The notes: generated by a model not told the origin, from the letters alone. Shown: positions 35,684-45,367, counted from the stretch's first letter. The stretch: 64,000 bases of DNA from an uncultured Spirochaetales bacterium (GCA_949289305.1 CASENB010000029.1:120059-184058); one strand, 5' to 3'. Translations and numbers: made by a program.

Positions 35684-38600
35684 ATGAGTTCATCATTTGC
35701 AAAAATCTATTTAGAAAAAGTTACGATTCCAACCTATGGTGTAAGTAAGCCTAATAAGAATCCTATGTTCTTGGAAAAGAGGGTTTACCAGGGAAGCAGC
35801 GGAAGGGTCTATCCATATCCTGTAATAGACAAGATCTATGATGAGAAGAAAGACGTTACGTATAATGCTGTAATGCTTGAAAACGAATATATCTGCGTTA
35901 TGATTCTCCCCGAACTTGGAGGAAGAATACAGAGGGCATATGATAAGACAAACGGTTATGATTTCGTTTATTACAATGAAGTTATAAAGCCTGCTCTTGT
36001 AGGACTGCTTGGGCCTTGGATCAGCGGTGGAATTGAATTCAACTGGCCTCAGCACCATAGGCCGACTACATTCATGCCTACAAGCTATAAGATTTTTGAA
36101 AATGAAGACGAATCTGTTACCCTTGCCATAGGGGACGTGGACGAGATGTACGGAACGAAAGTCGTAACGAGATTCACTTTATACCCAGGAAAGGCATATA
36201 TCGAGATAGAAAGCCAGCTTTATAACAGGACGAACCATAGCCAGACATTTTTATGGTGGGCAAACCCCGCTGTTGCTGTTAACGACAATACGCAGTCAGT
36301 CTTTCCTCCTGACGTTACTGCAGTATACGACCACGGAAAGAGAGACGTATCTTCCTTCCCGATTGCACACGGGGTATATTACAAGCATGACTACTCTCAA
36401 GGGGTAGACATCTCACGCTATAAGAATATTCCTGTTCCAACATCTTATATGGCTTATAAGAGCGAGTACGACTTTGTCGGAGGATATGACTATGGAGTGG
36501 ATGCTGGAATACTTCATATTGCAGACCATCACGTATCTCCAGGAAAGAAGCAGTGGACATGGGGATGCGGAGACTTCGGACAGGCATGGGACAGGAATTT
36601 AACTGATAATAACGGGCCGTACATCGAACTGATGACAGGTGTTTATACAGATAACCAGCCTGACTTCACATATTTAGCTCCATATGAAGAAAAGAGGTTT
36701 AAGCAGTACTTCATGCCTTATAAGAAGGTGGGGTATGTAAAGAATGCAAACCTCGATGTAATGCTTAACTTGGAAGCAGATGAAAAAGAGGCTGTAATAT
36801 CTGCTTATACGACAGAAAGAAGGGACGTGCGAATAAGTTTGGAAGATAGAAACGGTAATACAATCTATACAGAAAGTCTGACTCTGACTGTCGAAGACGG
36901 ATATAAAAAGAGCATAAAGACAGATAAGAAAGAGACAGAACTTGCACTACAAGTCTATGATAGCTCAGATAAGCTTCTTTTAGAGTGTTCCCCGACAGAG
37001 AGAAAAGAGGAGGCGCTTCCCGATCCTGCTAGCACGGTCGGAAAAACTGAAGAGGTTAAGAGCGTAGAAGAGCTTATTTTGATCGCACAGCATCTTGAAC
37101 AGTACAGGCATGCAACCCTTGAGAGCGAACCATACTATGAGGAAGCTTTAAGAAGAGATCCTATGGATATAAGGGCAAACCTTTTCTATGGCGAGCTGCT
37201 TTTAAAGAGGTGCAGGATAAAGGAAGCCGAAGAGCACTTCAGAGCCTCTGTAAAGAGAAGCACATGGCTTACCCCCAATCCATATGACAGCGAATGCTAT
37301 TATGCTCTAGGACTTTCTCTTTTATATCAGGAGAGGTATAAGGAGGCATATGATGCATTCTATAAGGCCACATGGAGTGAGCGCGAGTGCGAGAGAAGCT
37401 TTTATAACCTTGCATTAATCTCCTCAAGCTTCTCTTCTTATGATAAAGCTCTCTATTTTATAGAAAGAGCACTTACATATAATACGAGAAATGTAAAAGC
37501 AAGGGCTCTAAAATGTTACATCCTAAGCCATTTAGGCAGGACTGAAGAGGCAAAAGAGCTTGCAAAAGAGAATATAGCAGCAGATCCTTTTGATTTTGCA
37601 TCCCTTTATTTCTTAAAAGATGAGAGCTTTAAAGACCTCATGATAGGACGAACGGCAAACTACATATACCTTGCATGGGATCTAATCAGCTGGGGCGAAG
37701 CAGATGATGCGATAAGACTTCTAGAAGACGCTTCTATCAACAGCCCAATGCCTTATTACTACGCAGCATACGCAGCAAAAATAAATGGCGATGAAAGAAA
37801 GAGGGCTGAGTACGTTAAAAAGGCGTCTAATGCGGATGAAAGCTATGCATTCCCTAATACGGTTGAAGATTACATCGTCCTTGAAAGCGCGCTTGAGATA
37901 AGCAAGGATGATGAGACTGCTTGCTATCTTCTTGGTAACCTTTCTTACGATAAGAAGAACTATAGCGATGCATACGCTTACTGGAAGAAAGGCGAAGGAA
38001 AGAATGCAACGGCTTTAAGAAACCTCTCAATCGTTCTTTACAATAAGATGGATAAAGGCAAAGAGGCTCTTGAAATGCTTGAAAAAGCATTTAGTATGGA
38101 TAAGACCGATTCAAGAATTCTTCTTGAGCTTGTACAGCTTGAAGAGAAACTGCATATCCCTTATAAAGAGAGGCTTGCCTTATTAAAAGAGAACTACGAG
38201 ACGACAAAGGACAGGGACGATCTCTTTACGATATACCTATCCATGCTGAACAGGGAAGGCAGGAATGAAGAAGTTCTCGACCTGCTTTCATCCCGCATAT
38301 TCCATCCGTGGGAAGGCGGTGAAGGCAAGGTTACGAAAGAGTACGTTACAGCCCATAAGGATATCGCACTGTCATTAATGGCTAAAAAAGATTATGACGG
38401 AGCTATCAAACACCTTGATCTTGCTATGGTCTATCCTCATAACCTTGGAGAAGGAAAGCTTGAAGGATGTAAGGACAATGAGATCCATTACCTTAAAGGG
38501 CTATGCTATGAGAGCCTGAAAGAAGAAGAGAAGGCTAAAGAAGAGTTTGCTCTTGCCCTGGATGGAAAGGCAGAGCTTAGCAGTGCGATGTATTACTACG

Positions 38601-38932
38601 ATCAACCTGCAGATATCATATTCTTCCAGGCTTTAGCACTTGAAAAGCTAGGACGAGAGGAGGAAGCAAAAGAGAAGTTCAATAGCCTGATAGGACACGG
38701 AAATGCCCATTTGAATGATATTGTTACTTTCGACTATTTTGCCGTCTCCCTTCCTGATCTTCAGCTATGGACTGATGATCTGAGCCTTAAGAATAAAGCC
38801 CATTGCTATTACCTTACGGCATTAGGCTATAAGGGCTTGAAGGATGATAATAAGGCTAAAGAGGCCTTTGAAAATGCGCTTAAGATAAATCCTGATCTTG
38901 TAGATGCGGAAAGGCTTAAGAAAATCCTTTAA
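35684..38932 (+). CDS. DUF5107 protein with TPR repeats
   Basis: A 1,082-residue protein. Residues of about 40-350 are a DUF5107 domain, a beta-sandwich related to galactose mutarotase folds (VMILPELGGRIQRAYDKTNG, GGIEFNWPQHHRP, NRTNHSQTFLWWANPAV). From about 450 to the end are TPR-type repeats (for example ALKINPDLVDAERLKKIL). No signal peptide, so cytoplasmic. Such proteins cluster with glycan and sugar genes; the biochemical role is unknown, possibly sugar-binding or epimerase-like. It has a strong AAAGGAGG site and ends at a clear terminator. Confidence 0.82.
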   Translation: MSSSFAKIYLEKVTIPTYGVSKPNKNPMFLEKRVYQGSSGRVYPYPVIDKIYDEKKDVTYNAVMLENEYICVMILPELGGRIQRAYDKTNGYDFVYYNEVIKPALVGLLGPWISGGIEFNWPQHHRPTTFMPTSYKIFENEDESVTLAIGDVDEMYGTKVVTRFTLYPGKAYIEIESQLYNRTNHSQTFLWWANPAVAVNDNTQSVFPPDVTAVYDHGKRDVSSFPIAHGVYYKHDYSQGVDISRYKNIPVPTSYMAYKSEYDFVGGYDYGVDAGILHIADHHVSPGKKQWTWGCGDFGQAWDRNLTDNNGPYIELMTGVYTDNQPDFTYLAPYEEKRFKQYFMPYKKVGYVKNANLDVMLNLEADEKEAVISAYTTERRDVRISLEDRNGNTIYTESLTLTVEDGYKKSIKTDKKETELALQVYDSSDKLLLECSPTERKEEALPDPASTVGKTEEVKSVEELILIAQHLEQYRHATLESEPYYEEALRRDPMDIRANLFYGELLLKRCRIKEAEEHFRASVKRSTWLTPNPYDSECYYALGLSLLYQERYKEAYDAFYKATWSERECERSFYNLALISSSFSSYDKALYFIERALTYNTRNVKARALKCYILSHLGRTEEAKELAKENIAADPFDFASLYFLKDESFKDLMIGRTANYIYLAWDLISWGEADDAIRLLEDASINSPMPYYYAAYAAKINGDERKRAEYVKKASNADESYAFPNTVEDYIVLESALEISKDDETACYLLGNLSYDKKNYSDAYAYWKKGEGKNATALRNLSIVLYNKMDKGKEALEMLEKAFSMDKTDSRILLELVQLEEKLHIPYKERLALLKENYETTKDRDDLFTIYLSMLNREGRNEEVLDLLSSRIFHPWEGGEGKVTKEYVTAHKDIALSLMAKKDYDGAIKHLDLAMVYPHNLGEGKLEGCKDNEIHYLKGLCYESLKEEEKAKEEFALALDGKAELSSAMYYYDQPADIIFFQALALEKLGREEEAKEKFNSLIGHGNAHLNDIVTFDYFAVSLPDLQLWTDDLSLKNKAHCYYLTALGYKGLKDDNKAKEAFENALKINPDLVDAERLKKIL

Positions 38933-38949
38933 AAAAACTTAATTAATGA

Positions 38950-38978
38950 GAGCACGTTAGAAAGCGTGCTCTTTTTTT
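38950..38978 (+). terminator. Terminator after the DUF5107 gene
   Basis: GAGCACG pairs with CGTGCTC around an 8-base loop, followed by seven T. Confidence 0.88.
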
Positions 38979-38990
38979 AGAAAGTTTTTC

Positions 38991-39019
38991 TTGACTTATG
39001 GCTATATGGGATTTAACAT
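38991..39019 (+). promoter_or_regulatory. Promoter of the iclR-type sugar operon
   Basis: TTGACT (38991-38996), a 17-base spacer and TAACAT (39014-39019). Transcription would start near 39026, just before the operator at 39031. Confidence 0.5.
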
Positions 39020-39030
39020 TATTTTAGAAT

Positions 39031-39057
39031 ATAAAACAAGGTTTTATTAGATAAAAC
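39031..39057. promoter_or_regulatory. Operator with three half-sites abutting the IclR start codon
   Basis: ATAAAAC-AAG-GTTTTAT-TAG-ATAAAAC: a perfect 7-bp palindrome plus a third half-site, each with a 3-base spacer, ending one base before the ATG at 39059. IclR regulators bind such repeats, so this is the probable autoregulatory site. No ribosome site fits between it and the ATG. Confidence 0.6.
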
Positions 39058-39058
39058 A

Positions 39059-39835
39059 ATGGATGACGATAGATATCAGATTGCATCGGTTGCAAAGGCA
39101 CTTAAGATTCTAAAACTCTTTTTAGACAGTGACAGGGGTTACACGTTCACAGAGATTTTAAACGAAAGCGGCGGAATGAATAAAAGCAACGTTCTTCGTA
39201 TCCTTTCGACGCTAAAGAGCGAAGGATATTTGTTTCTTGATAGTGTTAATTCAAAATATTTCCGCGGTCCTGTGTTTTTTAATTTAGAAGGAAGAATGGA
39301 CAGCAATAAGATAAAGAACATGCTAGAGCCTGATCTTTTAAATGCAGCAAAAGAGTCAGGTATGATTGTCCACTTTACCGTCTATGAGAATAAAAGGCTT
39401 AAGATCATCATAAGGGCTTATCCATCATCGCATGAGTCATTAATTATTGCAGATTCGGAAGATGGGGATGTTCCGCTAAATGCTACAGGGGCAGGAAAGA
39501 TTTTTGCAGCTTTTTCATCCGAAAAAACAAGGACTGAGCTTATTAATAAATGCGAGTTTAAACGATATACAGACAATACGATAACAGATAAAAATGAATT
39601 TCTTAAAGTTGTAGGAAAAGTTAGAGAGGCTGGCTATGCGCTTAACTATCTAGAACATGAAGAGTTCTTATGCTGTCTGACTCGTCCTGTGTTTAAAAGC
39701 GGTAAGGAGCTTATTGGAGCGCTGAGCTTTTCAGGCCTTAAGGATATGTTTTCCGGCATTAGGTTCGATCGTATGAACGACCTTAGCATGAAGTTAACCA
39801 AGGAGCTTTCAAGGAGGTTCGATTATGAAGAGTAG
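39059..39835 (+). CDS. IclR-family transcriptional regulator
   Basis: A 258-residue regulator: winged helix at residues 8-65 (KALKILKLFLDS, KSNVLRILSTLKSEGYL) and an IclR effector domain (LNATGAGKIFAAFSSEK, YALNYLEHEEFLCCLTRPV). First gene of a tightly packed operon (overlaps of 11, 28 and 4 bases downstream) encoding a lactonase, dehydrogenase, dehydratase and aldolase. It probably senses a pathway acid such as a 2-keto-3-deoxy-aldonate (inference). Confidence 0.9.
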   Translation: MDDDRYQIASVAKALKILKLFLDSDRGYTFTEILNESGGMNKSNVLRILSTLKSEGYLFLDSVNSKYFRGPVFFNLEGRMDSNKIKNMLEPDLLNAAKESGMIVHFTVYENKRLKIIIRAYPSSHESLIIADSEDGDVPLNATGAGKIFAAFSSEKTRTELINKCEFKRYTDNTITDKNEFLKVVGKVREAGYALNYLEHEEFLCCLTRPVFKSGKELIGALSFSGLKDMFSGIRFDRMNDLSMKLTKELSRRFDYEE

Positions 39836-40652
39836 CGGGGGTTATCTTCTCTCAGAAGGGCCAAGATATGATGAGAGGATCAAAACCCTCTATTTTGTAG
39901 ACATATTGGATTATAAGCTCTATGTGAAAGAGGATGGAAAGGAAGAAAAAGCGATTTGCTTTAATGAGTTCGTAACCTCTGTACACCTTACAGACGATAT
40001 AAACAGGGTTCTTGTAACGACAAGAAACAAGGTGTTCCTTGTAGATAGAAATACGGGAGATAAAGAACTTTTAATAGAACTCGATATTCCGTCTGACATG
40101 AGATTTAACGATGGCGTAGTTGCACCAGACGGATCTCTTTTCATGGGGACAATGAAAATAGATAAGCCGAGACACAAGGAAGGAAAGCTCTACAGAATCT
40201 GGAATACTGGTTATAAAGAGATTGCAAGCGGTTATACGGTTGCAAATGGAGCGGCATTCATAAGCGATGATGAATTTCTCCATGTCGATTCGGGAGAAGA
40301 TGTAATCAGGCTTTACAAGATTGAAAACGATCATCTAATTGAACTTAAAAGGCATTGTTTTGAAAAAGGGTCGTCTCCAGATGGAATCACGCTTGATAGA
40401 GATGATAACGTCTATGTCGCTCTTTGGAATCTTGGAGAGATTGCAGTTCTTGATTCGGCAGTCCTTGAAGAGAAAGAGGAGCGTTTGAAAGGCTTTAAGA
40501 GTTCGACATCATCGCTTGCTCTCTCAGATGATGGAAGAATTTTCATTACAAGCGCAAAAGATGAGAACGGGGTAGGACTTCTTTATGAAGGATGTACGGC
40601 TAGAGTTAAAAAAGGAGATAGCTTATGGAGAATAGAAAGGTCGCACTCGTAA
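39825..40652 (+). CDS. SMP-30/gluconolactonase-family lactonase
   Basis: A 275-residue six-bladed beta-propeller: LSEGPRYDERIKTLYFVDI with the first metal Glu, RFNDGVVAPDGSLFMGTM with the Asn-Asp ligands, and SSPDGITLDRDDNVYVALW with the last Asp. These enzymes hydrolyse aldonolactones to aldonates using a divalent metal. It is slightly short compared with about 290-300. It overlaps the IclR gene by 11 bases and the SDR gene by 28. Would open the lactone made by the SDR enzyme. Confidence 0.88.
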   Translation: MKSSGGYLLSEGPRYDERIKTLYFVDILDYKLYVKEDGKEEKAICFNEFVTSVHLTDDINRVLVTTRNKVFLVDRNTGDKELLIELDIPSDMRFNDGVVAPDGSLFMGTMKIDKPRHKEGKLYRIWNTGYKEIASGYTVANGAAFISDDEFLHVDSGEDVIRLYKIENDHLIELKRHCFEKGSSPDGITLDRDDNVYVALWNLGEIAVLDSAVLEEKEERLKGFKSSTSSLALSDDGRIFITSAKDENGVGLLYEGCTARVKKGDSLWRIERSHS

Positions 40653-41386
40653 CGGGTGCAGCAAAAGGAATTGGAAGCGCAATAGCAAAAAGACTGGCAA
40701 GGGATGGTTACAATGTAATAGTAAACTACAGATCGCGCCCAGAGGAGGCTAAAAAGATCGTTGACGAGATCAAAGGTTATGGAGTAGATGCTATTGCCGT
40801 TTATGCAGATATGGCCGATTTAAAGAGCGTCAGGGCAATGTATGACGAAGCGCTCTCTTACTTTGGGAAAATAGATTTATGTGTGAATAACGCAGGAATT
40901 TCAAGCGAGGTTTACTTCTTAGACGCCACTGAAGAGGACTTTGATAAGATGACCGCAATAGACTGGAAGGGATTATATTTCTCATCCCAGTACGCAGCCC
41001 TTTCCATGATAGAACGCGGTATTAAAGGAGTTATTATAAACATTTCGTCTAATCAGGTAGATGGTTGCTGGCCGCGCTCTACAATTTATGGTCCGACTAA
41101 AGCCGCCGTATCAAAATTCACAAAGAATGCTGCTATGGAACTCTCTCTAAAAGGGATAAGAATGGTCGCTGTTGCGCCAGGCTATACGGATGTTGGATGG
41201 CCAGAAGGAGATATAAGGCTTGAAGCGGCAGCACGCCTTCCTTTCAAGAGGTTTGCATCTATGGATGAAATTGCCTCTTTAGTCAGTTACATTGCAAGCG
41301 ATGATGCTGCATACATGACTGGAAACACAGTAACGATGGACGGAGGTGCGACGCTGCCGGTGGTAGCTGCAAATGATTTCGTATGA
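40625..41386 (+). CDS. Short-chain dehydrogenase/reductase (probable aldose 1-dehydrogenase)
   Basis: A 253-residue classical SDR: NAD(P) loop TGAAKGIGSAIAKRLA, NNAG motif, and the Ser-Tyr-Lys triad with NISSNQ and YGPTKAA. The VALVTGAAKGIG...YNVIVNYRS start is typical of NADP-preferring or dual glucose-1-dehydrogenase-like members. In this operon it would oxidise a sugar to its lactone, though an uronate or ketose reductase role is possible. Overlaps both neighbours, indicating translational coupling. Confidence 0.85.
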   Translation: MENRKVALVTGAAKGIGSAIAKRLARDGYNVIVNYRSRPEEAKKIVDEIKGYGVDAIAVYADMADLKSVRAMYDEALSYFGKIDLCVNNAGISSEVYFLDATEEDFDKMTAIDWKGLYFSSQYAALSMIERGIKGVIINISSNQVDGCWPRSTIYGPTKAAVSKFTKNAAMELSLKGIRMVAVAPGYTDVGWPEGDIRLEAAARLPFKRFASMDEIASLVSYIASDDAAYMTGNTVTMDGGATLPVVAANDFV

Positions 41387-43047
41387 GCGAATACTATAAC
41401 GAAAGATTGAAAGGGGACAGAGGAGCCTTGAAAAGGGCGCTTTATAAGGCATGCGGTTTCAGCGATGATGATCTTAAAAAGCCTATAATCGCAATATGCA
41501 ACACTTATACGAACGCAAGTCCAGGGCACGCTAATTTTAATGAAATTGAAAAGATGGTTGAAAAGGGGATAAGGGATGCGGGAGCAACCGCTATGAGCTT
41601 TGGAACTATTGCGCCGTGCGATGGAATTGCCGAAGGAAATATCGGAATGCGCTACATCCTTCCTTCCCGCGATATCATAGCATCGAGCGTCGAGTGCATG
41701 GCAAGAGCCCATGGTTTTGACGGCATAGTTCTCCTTGGCTCCTGCGATAAGATCGTCCCAGGTCTTTTAATAGCGGCAGCGCGCCTTAATATCAGTGCAA
41801 TATTTTGCAACGCAGGTCCTATGTATCCTGCCGTTTACAAAGGCAAGCACTACGATGGAAACATCGTAACTGAGGCCATAGGGTGGAAAGAACGCGGCCT
41901 TATAAGTCAAGAGGAATTTAAAGAGATTGAAAATATTGCAGAACCATGTTTTGGCTCTTGTGCGATGCTAGGAACGGCAAATACGATGGGCTCCTGCGCA
42001 GAGGCTCTTGGAATGTCGCTTCCAGGGTGCGCAACAATTCCTGCCGTGGACTCTGAACGCCTTGATATGGCCTATAAGACCGGAGTCCAGATAGTGAACC
42101 TTGTCAATAAAGGGATAAAAGCAAGGGATATCATAACAAGAGATTCCATAATTAACGCTTTGAAACTTACGTTTGCGATCGGAGGGAGCACGAATGCGAT
42201 AATGCATTTACAGGCTCTTTATGCCGAAGCAGGCCTTGGAGAGCTGAGCTTGAAAGAGATTGACGAAATATCGAAGAACACAGCCCAAATTGCATCAATA
42301 TATCCTGCAAGCGAATATGACATGGTAGATTACTATAAGGCCGGAGGTGTTGAGGCCGTGCTTAAAGAGATGGAAAGCAATCTTAACTTAGACTGCCTAA
42401 CAGTCAGCGGAAAAACTCTTGGCGATAACCTGAAAGAAGAGAATGGTAGCAGAGATCAGAACGTGATAAGAAGTCTTTCCAATCCGTTCTCGCCTCGTGG
42501 CGGTCTTACAGTCCTTTATGGAAACCTTGCTGCTTTAGGCTCTGTTGCAAAGCCTGCGGCAATCCCTGAAAAATTGAAGAATGTAACATTTCCTGCTCTC
42601 GTATTTGAAAGCGAAGATGAGGCGATAGAGAAGATAATGAGCGGAAAAATAAAGCCTGGATCATGTCTTGTTCTTCGATATGAAGGGCCGAAAGGAGGGC
42701 CTGGAATGCCTGAAATGTATCGCCCAATGAAGGCTTTAGAAGGAATGGGGCTATCAAACAGTACGGCTTTAATCACCGACGGAAGATTCTCAGGATCAAA
42801 CAGAGGCCTTTTCGTAGGACACATATCTCCTGAGGCGTATGAAGGTGGAACTATCGCCCTTGTAGAGGATGGTGATTTTATTCATATCGATATTGAAAAT
42901 GGTGTGATAGAACTTTTAGTCGATCAAAATGTTTTAGAAGAGAGGCGGAATAAGTTCAAAAGAGTTGAAAAAGATATGCCGCACGGCTACTTAGACACTT
43001 ATAAACGCATAAGTCTTTCTGCAAGCCAAGGGGCAAGGATTATTTAA
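41383..43047 (+). CDS. IlvD/EDD-family aldonate dehydratase
   Basis: A 554-residue Fe-S dehydratase. Likely cluster cysteines: Cys79 (APCDGIAEG), Cys121 (GSCDKIVPG) and Cys193 (FGSCAMLGTANTM), with Mg-site and substrate motifs ITDGRFSGSNRGLFVGHISPEA. The family includes DHAD, 6-phosphogluconate dehydratase and pentonate/hexonate dehydratases. With SMP-30, SDR and aldolase neighbours and no ilv genes, a sugar-acid dehydratase making a 2-keto-3-deoxy acid is most likely. Overlaps the SDR gene by 4 bases. Confidence 0.88.
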   Translation: MSEYYNERLKGDRGALKRALYKACGFSDDDLKKPIIAICNTYTNASPGHANFNEIEKMVEKGIRDAGATAMSFGTIAPCDGIAEGNIGMRYILPSRDIIASSVECMARAHGFDGIVLLGSCDKIVPGLLIAAARLNISAIFCNAGPMYPAVYKGKHYDGNIVTEAIGWKERGLISQEEFKEIENIAEPCFGSCAMLGTANTMGSCAEALGMSLPGCATIPAVDSERLDMAYKTGVQIVNLVNKGIKARDIITRDSIINALKLTFAIGGSTNAIMHLQALYAEAGLGELSLKEIDEISKNTAQIASIYPASEYDMVDYYKAGGVEAVLKEMESNLNLDCLTVSGKTLGDNLKEENGSRDQNVIRSLSNPFSPRGGLTVLYGNLAALGSVAKPAAIPEKLKNVTFPALVFESEDEAIEKIMSGKIKPGSCLVLRYEGPKGGPGMPEMYRPMKALEGMGLSNSTALITDGRFSGSNRGLFVGHISPEAYEGGTIALVEDGDFIHIDIENGVIELLVDQNVLEERRNKFKRVEKDMPHGYLDTYKRISLSASQGARII

Positions 43048-43067
43048 AAAAAAGGAGGAGTGTAGCT

Positions 43068-43757
43068 ATGCTTTATAAAAATGATAAGGAGTTGTTTTCC
43101 CTTCTAAAAGGAAAACTTTATACGTCGGTCGTCGGAGATATTTTAGACAAGATGGGCTATCTCCATCAGTTTCTGCCTCAAGAAGTAAGGCCGCTGAAAG
43201 ACGATATGATTATTGCTGGACGTGCAATGCCGGTTCTTGAGGCAGACGTCACAGGTTTTGTGACTGAAGGAAGTCAGAATAAGCTCATGGAGAAGAATTT
43301 CGGCCTAATGCTTGAAGCTCTTGATGCAATTGAGGAGGATGAGGTTTATCTATGTCCTTCATCATCTCTTTCATATGCTCTGATCGGAGAGATCATGTGC
43401 ACGAGGATGAATAAAAGGGGTGCTGCCGGTGCTGTAGTTAACGGCTTTCATAGGGATACAAGGGGAATACTAGCTCTGAATATGCCTGTATTCAGCCGTG
43501 GTCCTTATGCAAAAGATCAGGGGCCGCGAGGCAAGGTTATTGACTTCAGAGTTCCTATAGAGGCCGGAGGTGTGAGGGTAAATCCAGGGGACATCGTATT
43601 TGGAGACTATGACGGAGTCGTAATCATTCCGCAAGTTGTAGAGGCCGAAGTTATTGAAAAGGCATATGAGAAAGCGACAGGAGAGAATTTCGTAGCAGAG
43701 AAAATAAGGAATGGACTTTCTGCCGTAGAGAGTTGGAATAAATATCAGATAATGTAA
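43068..43757 (+). CDS. RraA-like / HMG-aldolase-family protein
   Basis: A 229-residue protein of the RraA fold. It keeps the residues that separate true class II pyruvate aldolases from RraA: Arg129-Asp130 in NGFHRDTRG and the metal-site GDYDGVVIIP. Known members split 4-hydroxy-4-methyl-2-oxoglutarate to pyruvates; the same chemistry would cut a 2-keto-3-deoxy-aldonate into pyruvate and an aldehyde. No KDPG or DHDPS-type aldolase gene is present here. Ribosome site AAAGGAGGAG is strong. 95 bases separate it from the ABC transporter. Confidence 0.82.
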   Translation: MLYKNDKELFSLLKGKLYTSVVGDILDKMGYLHQFLPQEVRPLKDDMIIAGRAMPVLEADVTGFVTEGSQNKLMEKNFGLMLEALDAIEEDEVYLCPSSSLSYALIGEIMCTRMNKRGAAGAVVNGFHRDTRGILALNMPVFSRGPYAKDQGPRGKVIDFRVPIEAGGVRVNPGDIVFGDYDGVVIIPQVVEAEVIEKAYEKATGENFVAEKIRNGLSAVESWNKYQIM

Positions 43758-43762
43758 AAAAG

Positions 43763-43800
43763 ATAGCAATTTTTTGTAAGAATCTGACAATTTTAGGTAA
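43763..43800. promoter_or_regulatory. Operator-like AT-rich motif upstream of the sugar ABC transporter
   Basis: AGCAATTTTTTGTAA followed by GACAATTTTAGGTAATG resembles the region 35602-35640 before the DUF5107 gene (AGCAATTTTTTACAA, then AGCAATTTACG). A possible shared regulator site or promoter element. Confidence 0.3.
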
Positions 43801-43852
43801 TGTAAGATCCTTAATTGCATAATAGCATGATTATAAAAGGAGAGAAAAAGGA

Positions 43853-45367
43853 GTGCAGCACAGCGTTGAATTTAGGCATATCACGAAGTACTTTCCCGGT
43901 GTGAAAGCACTTGATGATGTCTCTTTCTCCGCAAAAGGTGGTGAGGTTCTCGCATTCTTAGGCGAAAACGGAGCTGGCAAGTCGACACTATTAAAGACCC
44001 TCAACGGGGATTACCAGCAGACAAGCGGAGATTATCTATTAGACGGAAAAGAAGTACATTTTAAAAGCCCTCACGAAGCTATTGAGGCAGGGGTGAGCGT
44101 AATATATCAGGAGAGGCAGATCCTTATGGAGCTCTCTGTTGCAGAGAATATATTCCTTGGACGCATGCCTGCAAATAAATTCGGATGGATAGACATTAAA
44201 GAGGCAAACAATATGGCCTCTGAAATAATTAAAGATTTCGGCTTGCAAATAAAACCTCAGACTAAGGTAAAGGATCTCTCGATTGCGTATCAGCAGATGG
44301 TTGAGATCATGAAGGCCTACAGCAGGGAGAATTTAAAGGTAATTTGCTTTGACGAACCTACGGCATCGCTTTCTGATGCGGAGATAGACGCCCTTTTCAA
44401 AATCATTGAGAAATTAAGAGACGAAGGCAAGGTCGTTATCTATGTTTCGCACAGGATGAGCGAGATTAAGAGGATTGCCGATAAGGTTGCCATCTTTAAA
44501 GATGGAAAATATGTTACCACGTTAGATGCGAAAACTACGGAAGAAGGCGCTCTGATCAAACTGATGGTAGGACGTGACCTTGGCGATATCTATGATAATC
44601 TTGATAGGAATAAGACTATCGGTGATGAGCTTTTAAGGGTTGAGAACATTTCATCCGAGTATGTCGAACCCGTTTCTTTCACTCTCAGAAAAGGGGAGGT
44701 GCTTGGATTTTCAGGGCTTGTCGGAGCAGGGCGTACAGAGGTTATGAGAGCTATCATCGGTGCTGATAAGCTTACATCCGGCAAGATCTTTATAGAAGGA
44801 AAGGAGATCGTCAACAGAAGTCCTCATGAGGCTATGAAGAACGGAATAGTTTATGTTCCTGAAGACAGAAAGACTCAGGGAATTCTTGCGAACCTTGATG
44901 TCGGCAAGAACATAACGATTGCCATGCTCGATCAGAACAGCAATAAGATTGGAGTAGTAGACACTAAAAAGGAGAAGGTCATAATCGATGAGGGAATAAA
45001 GGACTTCTCGATTAAGACTCCGAACGACAAGAAGAAGATCGTAGAACTATCGGGCGGAAACCAGCAGAAATGCATCGTTGCACGCTCTATGGCTACACAG
45101 CCTAAAGTTTTGATCTTAGACGAACCGACAAAGGGCATAGACGTAGGCGCTAAGAGCGAGTTCTATCAGATGATATGCCGTTTTGCAAAGCAGGGGCTCG
45201 GGGTGATTCTGATCTCGTCAGAGCTTCCTGAAATCATAGGCTTGTCTGATAGGATAATCGTCATGGGGAACTTAAAGATTGCAGGAGAGGTAATGAGGAA
45301 AGACGCTACGGAGGAGAGGATTCTTTCTCTTGCAATGAGCGAAGGAGGTAAGGGTAATGGAAAATAA
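43853..45367 (+). CDS. Sugar ABC transporter, double ATP-binding protein
   Basis: A 504-residue tandem ATPase of the RbsA/MglA/XylG/AraG type. First domain: Walker A LGENGAGKSTLLK, signature LSIAYQQ, Walker B CFDEPTAS. Second domain: atypical Walker A GLVGAGRTEVMR, signature LSGGNQQKCIVARS, Walker B ILDEPTKGID. GTG start 43853 behind GAGAGAAAAAGGAG. It energises sugar uptake with the permease and binding protein downstream. Overlaps the permease start by 11 bases. Confidence 0.92.
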   Translation: MQHSVEFRHITKYFPGVKALDDVSFSAKGGEVLAFLGENGAGKSTLLKTLNGDYQQTSGDYLLDGKEVHFKSPHEAIEAGVSVIYQERQILMELSVAENIFLGRMPANKFGWIDIKEANNMASEIIKDFGLQIKPQTKVKDLSIAYQQMVEIMKAYSRENLKVICFDEPTASLSDAEIDALFKIIEKLRDEGKVVIYVSHRMSEIKRIADKVAIFKDGKYVTTLDAKTTEEGALIKLMVGRDLGDIYDNLDRNKTIGDELLRVENISSEYVEPVSFTLRKGEVLGFSGLVGAGRTEVMRAIIGADKLTSGKIFIEGKEIVNRSPHEAMKNGIVYVPEDRKTQGILANLDVGKNITIAMLDQNSNKIGVVDTKKEKVIIDEGIKDFSIKTPNDKKKIVELSGGNQQKCIVARSMATQPKVLILDEPTKGIDVGAKSEFYQMICRFAKQGLGVILISSELPEIIGLSDRIIVMGNLKIAGEVMRKDATEERILSLAMSEGGKGNGK

